10,351 bases of DNA from Desulfobacterales bacterium (GCA_029939875.1 JAOZSC010000053.1:1-10351); one strand, 5' to 3'; positions 1 to 6,190 are shown, numbered from the stretch's first letter. Numbers and translations are program-made. The notes: generated by a model not told the origin, from the letters alone.

Positions 1-1385
1 TGACCGGCCACCAGGGGTTCTCCAATATCAATCCAATCGCCTTCTCTCAGCATCAGCTCGTCGAGTGCCAGCAGGTTCGTTTTCAACTGTGTTTCCCGAC
101 GAATGACATTTCCCACGCTGGAAGCAATGTCTGTTTCAAAAATCAAAATGACGGGCAGTTTATTTTTAATTGTATTGGCTAAAGCCGCTTCAATCGATTT
201 CGCAAACAATTCCAGCTGAGGATATGAAACCCTGACCGGGTCCTTGAAGTATAGTGCGATAATTTCTTCACCCTCGTCCAGGTCAAATCTTTGGAAGGCG
301 GCATTTATTTGCGATATCACGTGTTCAATACTTAATTTGGATTGATCGACATCCACCCGTATGACAGGAACATTTCTTATCGGAAAAGATACCTGATCGT
401 CTCTAAATCCCGAACAACCGGAAATTGACAATGAATAGGCGCCCGCGCCAATAACGGTCGCTCTGATTTTATTCGGCAGCTCTATGACGGGCGCTCTCAA
501 TTCAGGTGCCAGCAATTTTATTTTATCGGCCAAAATGTGCCCGATATCGTCAAAATTGTTCACCCCTCCATACATCAGTTCGGCGACACCTCCCGAAAAG
601 GAATATTCGTCAATGCGGCTGGGGAAATTCAGGTCAGCGGTCAGCATGAGCTGCCGGGCTAAAGAGGATGCTGCAGGACCCGTAATGACCTCAATTAAAA
701 TTTCAGCAAACTTGGCAGCGATTCTTTCGATATCTTCCTTAGAAATTGGGTCTCCGATTTGATAATTCATCCCAAGATGCGCCATCACCTTTGCTGCCGG
801 CTCGTCGATCCGCCAGATTTTTCCTTCGGAATCAACGCCCAGCAACCGCCCCCCGACAGATATGCAGCTGGTCGATAACGTCTGCCCATTTCTGGATATG
901 GCGATGTTTGAGGTTCCGCCACCGATATCACACGATACTATCGTCTTGTTATCATCCTTTGAGCGAGCTGCGGCCCCCGAACCCATTGCCGCAATTAGGC
1001 TCTCGAAATTGGGCCCGGCTGTCGCCGCCACAAATTTGCCGGCATCATTTGACAGTGCCTCGACGATTTGCCTGGCATTTTGTTTGCGGGCAGACTCACC
1101 GGTAACAATAACCGCACCTGTCTGGATATCGTCCGGATCAAAACCTGCGCGTTTATATTCTTCTTTGAAAAAAGCGGTTAATCCGACAATGTCAATGGTT
1201 TTATCATCCAATAACGGGGTATGGATGATTTTTCCTTCATAAATAATGTCTCTTTGCCGGATGTTGAAACGCCTGCTGACCGAACGCGGATCTCTTTTGA
1301 GAACCAGTTTGGAAAAGACCAGGTGGCTGGTTGAACTGCCGACATCAACACCAACGGAAAGTATTTCTATTTTATTTACTTCCAT
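1..1385 (-). CDS. EutA-like reactivating ATPase, 3' end cut by window
   Basis: The reading frame is open from an ATG at 1385 to the window edge, 461 codons without a stop. The N-terminus carries the actin/Hsc70-fold phosphate-1 loop DVGSSTS (residues 14-20), then VTGESAR, the phosphate-2 loop DIGGGTS (153-159), an SGGVAEL segment (from about 264) and GAGAYS (from 313). The last visible residues, DWIDIGEPL, match the end of EutA. Together these identify the EutA family, whose known member is the ATP-dependent chaperone that exchanges damaged cobalamin in ethanolamine ammonia-lyase. E. coli EutA is about 467 residues, so only a short C-terminal piece is missing. The start overlaps the metV stop by 10 bases and follows a GGGGA purine run, indicating translational coupling. 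No EutB, EutC or microcompartment gene is visible, so the client enzyme is unknown; a different corrinoid enzyme is possible. The family call is firm, the function is inferred. Confidence 0.88.
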   Translation of the reverse strand, partial: MEVNKIEILSVGVDVGSSTSHLVFSKLVLKRDPRSVSRRFNIRQRDIIYEGKIIHTPLLDDKTIDIVGLTAFFKEEYKRAGFDPDDIQTGAVIVTGESARKQNARQIVEALSNDAGKFVAATAGPNFESLIAAMGSGAAARSKDDNKTIVSCDIGGGTSNIAISRNGQTLSTSCISVGGRLLGVDSEGKIWRIDEPAAKVMAHLGMNYQIGDPISKEDIERIAAKFAEILIEVITGPAASSLARQLMLTADLNFPSRIDEYSFSGGVAELMYGGVNNFDDIGHILADKIKLLAPELRAPVIELPNKIRATVIGAGAYSLSISGCSGFRDDQVSFPIRNVPVIRVDVDQSKLSIEHVISQINAAFQRFDLDEGEEIIALYFKDPVRVSYPQLELFAKSIEAALANTIKNKLPVILIFETDIASSVGNVIRRETQLKTNLLALDELMLREGDWIDIGEPLVAG

Positions 1386-2056
1386 GACCCATCCCCGATC
1401 CCAATTCGCACCCGCTTGCGAGGGCCTGCGGCCCCACCGGGTCGCCAATCCTTGGGCATCCGCAGCTCTTTTAGTAAATGCAATTTGTTCTGTCTTTTGA
1501 GCCGCAGGTAAATCATCGCCCAGGCACAGGGGATGTCCAGGCCGACCTCGCAGCTGCCGTTCTGCGACCCGCCGCAGGGGCCGTTAAACAGGCTCTTGGC
1601 GCAACGGGCCACCGGGCAGATGCCGCCGGTAAAGGCCAATACACAATCGCCGCACCCCTGGCACATTTCCGTCCAGTTGCCCGGCTTGATGGAAGCGCCG
1701 AGAAATGTTGTATTCAGCGCAGGGATCACCGGCAGCGGATCATAGGCTTCCGCCACGGTTTGCACACCGGCGCCGCAGGCCAGAGACAGGATGGCATCGG
1801 TTCCCGCCGGTATTGACTGATACTCAAGCACCAGGTCCAGCTCACACTGCCGGAGGATTGCGCCCACTTCAAATTTAGGCACAGCGCCCTCGTAATGTCT
1901 GATCTGAGAAAGTTCATGACACAGATGTTGGGCCTCTTTTTCACCGCCAGACAGGCAAACGGTGACACAGCTGCCGCAGCCAAGCACCAGTATCTGCTTA
2001 TATTCTTTGACCGTTGAAACAATTTCTGCCAGCGGTTTTAAATCTCCGACAATCAT
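1376..2056 (-). CDS. metV: MetV, methylenetetrahydrofolate reductase C-terminal-domain protein
   Basis: This 226-residue cysteine-rich protein matches the MetV family (MTHFR C-terminal domain), the partner of MetF in acetogens and many sulfate reducers, where the pair reduces methylene- to methyl-tetrahydrofolate in the Wood-Ljungdahl methyl branch. The N-terminal part has LGCGSCVTVC (residues 25-34) and later LACGAGV (92-98). The C-terminal part has MCQGCGDC (131-138), ICPVARC (146-152), NGPCGG (158-163), then C169 and C177. These cysteines are suited to Zn or Fe-S binding. The ATG at 2056 follows a GGGGGA ribosome-binding run. No metF and no hdrA/mvhD-like gene is in the window; in transcription order the next gene is the EutA-like ATPase, which overlaps it. 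The tail beyond about residue 205 is basic and looks poorly conserved. Family assignment is strong; the catalytic partner is unknown. Confidence 0.9.
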   Translation of the reverse strand: MIVGDLKPLAEIVSTVKEYKQILVLGCGSCVTVCLSGGEKEAQHLCHELSQIRHYEGAVPKFEVGAILRQCELDLVLEYQSIPAGTDAILSLACGAGVQTVAEAYDPLPVIPALNTTFLGASIKPGNWTEMCQGCGDCVLAFTGGICPVARCAKSLFNGPCGGSQNGSCEVGLDIPCAWAMIYLRLKRQNKLHLLKELRMPKDWRPGGAAGPRKRVRIGIGDGSWK

Positions 2057-2122
2057 GGGTCCCCCAATTTTGACTTGAAGTGGTTTAAAAGTCTCAGATC
2101 ACGGCCCAAGACAAGCCAATCT

Positions 2123-2185
2123 AAAGCTCATAGTAAAAAGGATTTTAATCCTTCAGACTATCATCTTTGAGCTTTGAGCTATCAG
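2123..2185. repeat. Degenerate AGCT-rich repeats and small hairpin in ferredoxin-metV spacer
   Basis: The 128-base gap between the ferredoxin stop and the metV start holds AAAGCTCATAG (2123-2133), the same 11-mer that occurs after the livG-like gene (8057-8067). It also holds a short perfect inverted repeat AAGGATT-TT-AATCCTT (2138-2153) and a run of GAGCT-type units (2169-2185). No coding potential is seen. It may be a decayed dispersed spacer repeat; a role in processing of the transcript is possible but not shown. Confidence 0.5.
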
Positions 2186-2557
2186 CTAATATTTATGTGG
2201 CCACTTCGAAGCGACCCGCCGTTGCCGGTGCTGCGGGCAAAGCGGCTCACTGTTTGCATCCATCTCATTTACCACTTTTTGCTGATACGCCGTGGAATAA
2301 AGCGGTTCGCCGCATACCTGGCATCGAATCAGATCCATCGTTACCACATCATCCCACTGCCCGACTAAAAGATGCTGAAACTCGATGGCCTCTTGCGGAC
2401 AGATTCGCCAGCATTGACCGCATCGCGCACATTTGGTCATGTTGTGCAGCAGCGTTCGTTGATCATCCTGATCAATATAGCTTAACGCCGAGGCAGGACA
2501 ATTTTCCACACAGGATAAACACCCGTTGCAGTTTTCGTTGACGCGAAAATAGGCCAT
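2186..2557 (-). CDS. Two-cluster 4Fe-4S ferredoxin with C-terminal Cys/His tail
   Basis: This is a 123-residue soluble electron-transfer protein. Two bacterial-ferredoxin motifs of the CxxCxxCxxxCP type lie at residues 10-21 and 43-54, separated by about 22 residues, and should bind two 4Fe-4S clusters. A C-terminal extension holds CQVCG (79-83) and CPQH (107-110), a CxxC...CxxH arrangement that could bind zinc or a further metal. An in-frame GTG twelve bases upstream (2569) would add four residues. The ATG at 2557 is preferred because GGAG sits six bases before it and would lie inside the longer reading. It lies between the MoaD-like gene (220 bases upstream, across a large inverted repeat) and metV (129 bases downstream). 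It could pass electrons to the MetV-containing reductase or to an oxidoreductase outside the window. The ferredoxin fold is certain, the partner is not. Confidence 0.87.
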   Translation of the reverse strand: MAYFRVNENCNGCLSCVENCPASALSYIDQDDQRTLLHNMTKCARCGQCWRICPQEAIEFQHLLVGQWDDVVTMDLIRCQVCGEPLYSTAYQQKVVNEMDANSEPLCPQHRQRRVASKWPHKY

Positions 2558-2636
2558 ATAAGACTCCACTGTGATTTAAATACACCTTAGAAAACCATGG
2601 GAAATACAATTCGATTATGGAAAATAAGAGTGGGAA

Positions 2637-2775
2637 GATATCTCAAAAATAGTAGATTCTGTTCAAGGTCAAGGCGTCGATTTGGTTTAAAAGCGGAGCG
2701 TACACGTTCGTACGTGAGCATTTTAAACCGAATCGCAACGCAGACATTGGGCAGAATATGCATTTTCAAGATAGC
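2637..2775. repeat. Large imperfect inverted repeat (MITE-like hairpin element)
   Basis: The gap between the MoaD-like gene and the ferredoxin gene is almost wholly one imperfect palindrome. The clearest arms are 2655-2692 and 2721-2758: aligned as reverse complements they agree at 27 of 38 positions by hand, including ATTCTG, CGATT and GGTTTAAAA. Inside is a second stem, CGTAC (2699-2703) with GTACG (2710-2714). Weaker pairing extends outward to about 2637 and 2775, just short of the MoaD-like stop codon. It has no coding capacity of its own; short open frames across it look spurious. It resembles a small non-autonomous hairpin element. It would also fold in the transcript and could separate expression of the flanking genes. 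Confidence 0.65.
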
Positions 2776-2777
2776 TT

Positions 2778-3065
2778 CTATCCGCCACCGACCAACAGCA
2801 TAAATTTAACCGCATCCCCGTCTTTGAGAATGCGCTTTGCATACTCGTCTCTGGGCAAAAATCCTTCATCATTGATCATTACCTGGATCGCCATATCCAA
2901 CTGCCTTTGCTGGTCCAGTAAAATTTTAACCGCCTGCCGACCATGCCGATCCACAAGGTGCGCAACAAGATCCGCCACTGTTCCGTCGGTCATTTCCAAT
3001 TGCGACGTTTTGCCAATTAATTTAGACAGGGTCGGCAGCCCGATAGATTCTATCTGGATCTTCAA
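2778..3065 (-). CDS. MoaD/ThiS-family sulfur-carrier-like protein
   Basis: This is a 95-residue protein with the size, pattern and C-terminus of ubiquitin-like beta-grasp sulfur carriers: an N-terminal strand (KIQIES), a central TVADLVAHLV helix, a KDGDAVKFM strand typical of the family, and the end LLVGGG. In MoaD and ThiS the terminal Gly-Gly is adenylated by a ThiF/MoeB-type E1 enzyme and converted to thiocarboxylate. Here three glycines precede the stop. No ThiF/MoeB, MoaE or ThiG gene lies in the window. The start is TTG at 3065: GGAGG (3072-3076) lies six bases upstream and no better codon exists. MoaD-like genes often sit near tungsten or molybdenum oxidoreductases, but none is visible here. 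It is the first gene of the leftward group, behind a good promoter and a palindromic site. The family call is good; the pathway is unknown. Confidence 0.8.
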   Translation of the reverse strand: MKIQIESIGLPTLSKLIGKTSQLEMTDGTVADLVAHLVDRHGRQAVKILLDQQRQLDMAIQVMINDEGFLPRDEYAKRILKDGDAVKFMLLVGGG

Positions 3066-3080
3066 TGAGTACCTCCAAAT

Positions 3081-3098
3081 TGTTCATTTAGATGAACA
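3081..3098. promoter_or_regulatory. Perfect inverted repeat, possible operator of leftward group
   Basis: TGTTCAT-TTAG-ATGAACA has perfect 7-bp arms. It lies between the predicted transcription start (about 3105) and the ribosome-binding site (3072-3076) of the MoaD-like gene, a position suited to a repressor operator or a leader-RNA hairpin near the ribosome-binding site. One half-site context, AATTGTTCATT, recurs at 3206-3216, upstream of the promoter. No regulator gene is in the window. Confidence 0.5.
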
Positions 3099-3111
3099 CG
3101 AATTAGCCGTA

Positions 3112-3139
3112 ATCTTATCACTAAAATATTTTTTGTCAA
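3112..3139 (-). promoter_or_regulatory. Sigma70-type promoter for leftward group
   Basis: On the minus strand a consensus -35 box TTGACA (3139-3134) is followed after 16 bp by TAAGAT (3117-3112, four of six consensus bases). The spacer is A/T rich. Transcription would start near 3105 and give a leader of about 40 bases before the TTG start codon. This is the best-looking promoter in the window. Confidence 0.6.
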
Positions 3140-3249
3140 GTCGATTCAATTAACCTCCATAGTTATCAGTCCATACTCTAATATATCTTGAAATCAGCTT
3201 CCGATAATTGTTCATTATCCTGAACCACCGTCAACCAAACCTAATGCAC

Positions 3250-3274
3250 TACCCCGCTGCAAGCAACGGGGGTA
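3250..3274. repeat. Small REP-like palindrome
   Basis: The 25-base element has CCCCG (3252-3256) pairing with CGGGG (3267-3271) and inner TGC/GCA pairing across one mismatch, with outer TA/TA. It resembles the extragenic palindromes mobilised by REP-associated tyrosine transposases (TACCCCG...CGGGGTA form). It is not followed by a T-run in either direction, so it is not a good terminator. Confidence 0.5.
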
Positions 3275-3478
3275 TCTAATCGCAATATTTATAATCGCCC
3301 AAGGGCAGGAGAATTAACCCCTTGTCCGCCGGGGATTAAAAGAACACTTGCCGGTGCCGGTATCTTGTCAATGGTATGGTTCTCGACGTCTTCCACCGGA
3401 TATCCGGCATGAAAATTTATCGCAGATGGTTTTTCAACCGGGCAATACCAAATATGTTTACTTTGTGGCACATTTCAC

Positions 3479-3518
3479 TTGACTTACGAAAATGGTTAAT
3501 ATAGCTACCGTATAGCTA
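3479..3518 (+). promoter_or_regulatory. Possible promoter and direct repeats upstream of ABC importer operon
   Basis: TTGACT (3479-3484) resembles a -35 box. TATAGC (3500-3505), 15 bp downstream, is a weak -10 candidate with a short spacer. The octamer TATAGCTA occurs at 3500-3507 and again at 3511-3518, an 11-bp period, about one helical turn; each contains the palindrome TAGCTA. This could be a regulator site overlapping the promoter. The binding-protein start is about 200 bases further on. The assignment is tentative. Confidence 0.3.
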
Positions 3519-3721
3519 TTTTGAGAAGGAGCAGCCTTGCAGAACCCCCCCCTTGTCAAAATACGTAATTGTCTGGGAATCCATAGTAAGCGGCCATTTT
3601 CATCGCTGTTATGTTCTGCCGCGGTGCAGTTCAAACGCCGTGACCCCCTTTTTCAATTGTCGAAGGTTTTTTCTCAACGGCTATCACCAAATGGATAGAA
3701 AAAAACTGTAAGGAGGACGCC

Positions 3722-5002
3722 ATGAAACAAAAATTATTCTTTACCAGTCTCGTATTATTCGCTGCCCTGACATGGCTAATTATGATCCCCACCGCCCTGG
3801 CCGCTGAACCCATCGTTATCGGCGTGCCGACGTCTCTGGGATTTCTGGAGGGCAAAGAGGCTCACAAGGCAGTCCAGATGGCGGTCAGCGAAATTAATGC
3901 CAACGGCGGCGTAAATGTCGCCGGCATGAAAAGGCCCTTGAAAGTGGTGGCGGCCGACCTGCGGGATGCGGCTCCCGGTGTTCCGGTCCCCGAAGCGTTG
4001 CTGGGGCTTGAAAAAATCATCCTCGAAAAAAAGCCGACGGCCATCTTGGTAGGACCGTTTCGTTCCGAAGCCCTGATCGCCGGTATGGATATCATTGCCA
4101 AGTACAGGACTCCCATGCTGGGAACCATTGCCATGAGCCCCGGGTCTGAAAAAAAACTCAAACAAAACCCGGAAAAATACAAGTATATTTTTCGCACCTG
4201 TTTAAACGCGGTTCATCTGGTGAAATACCTGGCCGGAAACATGGCCCTGATCAACAAGCAATTCGGATTCAACAAAGTGTATATCATGCATCAGGATGTA
4301 GCCTGGGCCCGTGCCACGGCGGGTTTTGTGAAAAAAATGTATTTTGACAAAGCCGGCTGGCAGGTACTGGGGATGGAGGCCTATCCCACCGGAACCTCCG
4401 ATTTCTCATCAGCTCTGATGAAGGCCCGTGCAAAAGGCGCCCAGGTGATCATGCCGATTTTTGACATGCCCCAGAGCGGGATCCTCGTCAAACAGTGGAA
4501 AGCAATGCGAATACCGGCATTGATGGCCGGTTTCATTTCACCCCTGGCCGGCTCAGACGCCTGGAAAATCTTCGGTGGAAAAATCGGCGGCGCGATGAAC
4601 AGCATCTTCGAACTGGGCAGTGCCATCGGTTCATCCAGGGTCCCTCAATCCGTTGCCTTTATCAATAAATACAAACGCGTTTACAAAAAATCCCTGCAGG
4701 CCGGCCATGGCCCTGCCCCGGCATATGAGTCCGTTTATATTCTGGCCGAAGCCATTGAGCGTGCCGGCAGCCTCGATCCGGACGCCATCGTGGCCGAAAT
4801 CGAGAAAACGAATCGTGTGGGTGTCATGGGACGCGTCCGCTATGATCAAGGGCATCAGGCCATTTTCGGCTCCGACCCCCAGCAAACCGCTGTGGGCGTG
4901 GTATTTCAATGGACAGAGGACGGCAAGCGTAAAATCGTTTTCCCCCAGTCCGTCGCCGAGGCCAAAATCCAGCTGCCACCGGGGCTGAAGTCCCTGAAAT
5001 AA
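3722..5002 (+). CDS. Branched-chain-type ABC importer, periplasmic substrate-binding protein
   Basis: The 426-residue protein begins with a classical signal peptide: KQK, a hydrophobic stretch (residues 5-22), then the ALA site with cleavage likely after residue 27. There is no lipobox cysteine, so it should be a free periplasmic protein. The mature part starts with IVIGVPTSL (31-39) and follows the type I periplasmic-binding fold of the LivJ/Peripla_BP_6 family: ILVGPFRSEA in the first lobe, YPTGTSDFSSAL and GAQVIMPIF in the second. It captures the solute for the permease and ATPases encoded downstream. Family members bind branched-chain amino acids, amides, aromatic acids or short carboxylates; this sequence does not decide which. 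The ATG at 3722 has a strong AAGGAGG five bases before it. It is first in the operon and is separated from the permease gene by 254 bases holding a REP doublet, which may keep its expression higher than that of the downstream genes. Confidence 0.93.
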   Translation: MKQKLFFTSLVLFAALTWLIMIPTALAAEPIVIGVPTSLGFLEGKEAHKAVQMAVSEINANGGVNVAGMKRPLKVVAADLRDAAPGVPVPEALLGLEKIILEKKPTAILVGPFRSEALIAGMDIIAKYRTPMLGTIAMSPGSEKKLKQNPEKYKYIFRTCLNAVHLVKYLAGNMALINKQFGFNKVYIMHQDVAWARATAGFVKKMYFDKAGWQVLGMEAYPTGTSDFSSALMKARAKGAQVIMPIFDMPQSGILVKQWKAMRIPALMAGFISPLAGSDAWKIFGGKIGGAMNSIFELGSAIGSSRVPQSVAFINKYKRVYKKSLQAGHGPAPAYESVYILAEAIERAGSLDPDAIVAEIEKTNRVGVMGRVRYDQGHQAIFGSDPQQTAVGVVFQWTEDGKRKIVFPQSVAEAKIQLPPGLKSLK

Positions 5003-5082
5003 AAGCAATCGCGGTTTGCCTGAACCGATACGCACAGGGACCTCAATGGCGAAAGGCAGGCTGCAATCCCCCAGATTTTCAT

Positions 5083-5144
5083 GTGGGAGCGGCTTTCAGC
5101 CGCGATATCACCCTCTGCATATCGCAACTGGAAGCCGCTCCCAC
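5083..5144. repeat. REP doublet (REPIN-like hairpin), possible terminator or attenuator
   Basis: Two 26-base arms (5083-5108 and 5119-5144) are inverted copies with three mismatches by hand and a 10-base loop. Each arm begins GTGGGAGCGGCTT. The left arm is itself a REP, GCGGCT-TTC-AGCCGC (5089-5103); in the right arm the matching stem needs G-T pairs. The form is like REPINs known from Pseudomonas and other bacteria. A short T-rich stretch (TGTTTTTTCT, 5145-5154) follows, so in RNA the rightward hairpin could end or slow transcription after the binding-protein gene, or protect the upstream message. No transposase of the REP-associated type is in the window. Confidence 0.8.
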
Positions 5145-5256
5145 TGTTTTTTCTGAAGGGGTTCCAGGTTTGCCGTCACGCAGCGAACCCGGACAAATTT
5201 TTTCTTTTCTTTAAAAGTTCATTGCCGCTGTACGGTTAAAGGAGATCTGCTTCGCA

Positions 5257-6129
5257 ATGTTTCTGGGAACCATCGTATATGCGCTGGTCAACAGTGTAAT
5301 CCTGGCCCTGATGGCCATCGGCTTTAATCTGACCTTCGGCATCAGCGGGGTAGCCAATTTCGCCTATGGGGCGTTGTACATTTTTTCCGCTTACGCAAGC
5401 TGGATGCTGATGAACCTGCTGCACATTCCCTATCTCCCAGCCGCAGTCATTTCCATATTGTTGACCACCCTGCTCGGGGCGCTGATGTACCGCTTCGTTT
5501 TGCTGCGGATACGCGGCCAGGTGCTATCAGAGGTCATCGCCACCTTCGGCATCGGCCTGGCAATCCTGGAATTGTTCCGCTACCTGGGGTTTGTGGGGTT
5601 TGAATATACCCTGCCCGTTTTTATCGACCGCAGCTTTTTCATAGCCGGGACGTATGTCGACATGCAGCGCATCATCATCGTCATTGCCGGGGTGTTGATT
5701 GTTGTCGCGCTGTGGATTTTCACCCACCACACGGCCGTGGGTCTGGCGTTTCGTGGCATTGCCCAGGATGAACGCACAGCGCTGAGCCTGGGCATCGATT
5801 CGGACTGGATCGCCACGCTGAGCGTATCCTTTGGCGCCGGGCTGGCGGCCCTGGCGGCCACCATTATCATCCCCCTGGGCAGTATCTCTCCCGGTGAGGG
5901 TTATGACGTCTTGATCAAGGCCCTGGCAGTGTGCATTATCGGAGGGCTGGGCAGCACCGGCGGGGTTATCGTCGCCAGCTTTATCATCGGTTTTGCCGAA
6001 CGCTTTACCGATTCATATATCGGCTCCCACTGGACTATGATCGTCAGCCTGGCAGCCATCCTCATTGTATTGATTGTCAAGCCCTCAGGTTTGTTCGGCA
6101 AGCAAAAAGAACTGGAAGAAAGAATCTAG
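5257..6129 (+). CDS. Branched-chain-type ABC importer permease, LivH family
   Basis: This is a 290-residue integral membrane protein made almost wholly of hydrophobic segments, as expected for LivH. Family motifs are FNLTFGISGVANFAYG (residues 23-38, the LivH N-terminal signature), a GIAQDERTALSLGI cytoplasmic loop that contacts the ATPase, and CIIGGLGSTGG (226-236). It forms the inner-membrane channel with the LivM-type subunit. The ATG at 5257 is preceded by AAAGGAG, with a rather long spacing of 12 bases to GGAG (5241-5244); no other in-frame start fits. The C-terminus is hydrophilic (KQKELEERI). It lies 254 bases behind the binding-protein gene and 172 bases ahead of the LivM-type gene, wider spacing than usual in such operons, the gaps being filled by repeats. 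Confidence 0.93.
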   Translation: MFLGTIVYALVNSVILALMAIGFNLTFGISGVANFAYGALYIFSAYASWMLMNLLHIPYLPAAVISILLTTLLGALMYRFVLLRIRGQVLSEVIATFGIGLAILELFRYLGFVGFEYTLPVFIDRSFFIAGTYVDMQRIIIVIAGVLIVVALWIFTHHTAVGLAFRGIAQDERTALSLGIDSDWIATLSVSFGAGLAALAATIIIPLGSISPGEGYDVLIKALAVCIIGGLGSTGGVIVASFIIGFAERFTDSYIGSHWTMIVSLAAILIVLIVKPSGLFGKQKELEERI

Positions 6130-6131
6130 CA

Positions 6132-6190
6132 GAAGTGGGAAGTCGGAATGCGGAAGTCGGAAACTCGAATGTGGAAGTGGGAAGTCGGAA
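6132..6190. repeat. Degenerate GAAGTSGGAA repeat cluster
   Basis: Directly after the LivH-type stop, the 17-mer GAAGTGGGAAGTCGGAA occurs at 6132-6148 and again at 6174-6190, with a partial copy GGAAGTCGGAA at 6152-6162. The run is almost all purine on this strand plus T. No reading frame with a start signal uses it convincingly. It appears to be a low-complexity spacer repeat that could have grown by slippage. Confidence 0.6.

Larger units (their letters stand above)
3140..3721. other. Divergent intergenic region without a convincing gene
   Basis: About 580 bases lie between the leftward promoter and the binding-protein gene. Visible contents are a REP-like palindrome (3250-3274), a minus-strand open frame of 60 codons (3289-3471) of doubtful reality, a possible rightward promoter with direct repeats (3479-3518), a run of nine C (3545-3553), and the AAGGAGG ribosome-binding site (3710-3716) of the next gene. 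The short open frame contains SVLLIPGGQG, faintly like DJ-1/PfpI proteins, but has no clear start signal and no full domain; it may be a decayed remnant. Confidence 0.6.

Noticed and set aside
484..1500. Several plus-strand open frames of 84-126 codons opposite the EutA-like and MetV genes
   Set aside because: The minus strand is continuously coding with recognisable motifs. These frames show no family pattern and are shadows.
2558..2569. GTG start for the ferredoxin
   Set aside because: The GGAG at 2563-2566 lies inside this reading and is spaced six bases from the ATG at 2557.
2587..2803. Short frames on both strands across the inverted repeat (60 and 68 codons)
   Set aside because: They come from the palindrome itself and have no ribosome-binding site or domain.
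3132..3165. Leader peptide starting at a TTG behind GGAGG on the minus strand
   Set aside because: It begins upstream of the predicted promoter, is about 20 codons long, and has no feature of an attenuator peptide.
3250..3274. Rho-independent terminator
   Set aside because: The stem is short, with a mismatch, and no T-run follows on either strand.
3776..4197. Minus-strand frames of 111-129 codons inside the binding-protein gene
   Set aside because: They lie wholly opposite a well supported gene, and their translations are low in hydrophobic pattern and match nothing recognised.
6132..6190. CRISPR array
   Set aside because: Repeat units are short, degenerate and without spacers of even length, and no cas gene is nearby.
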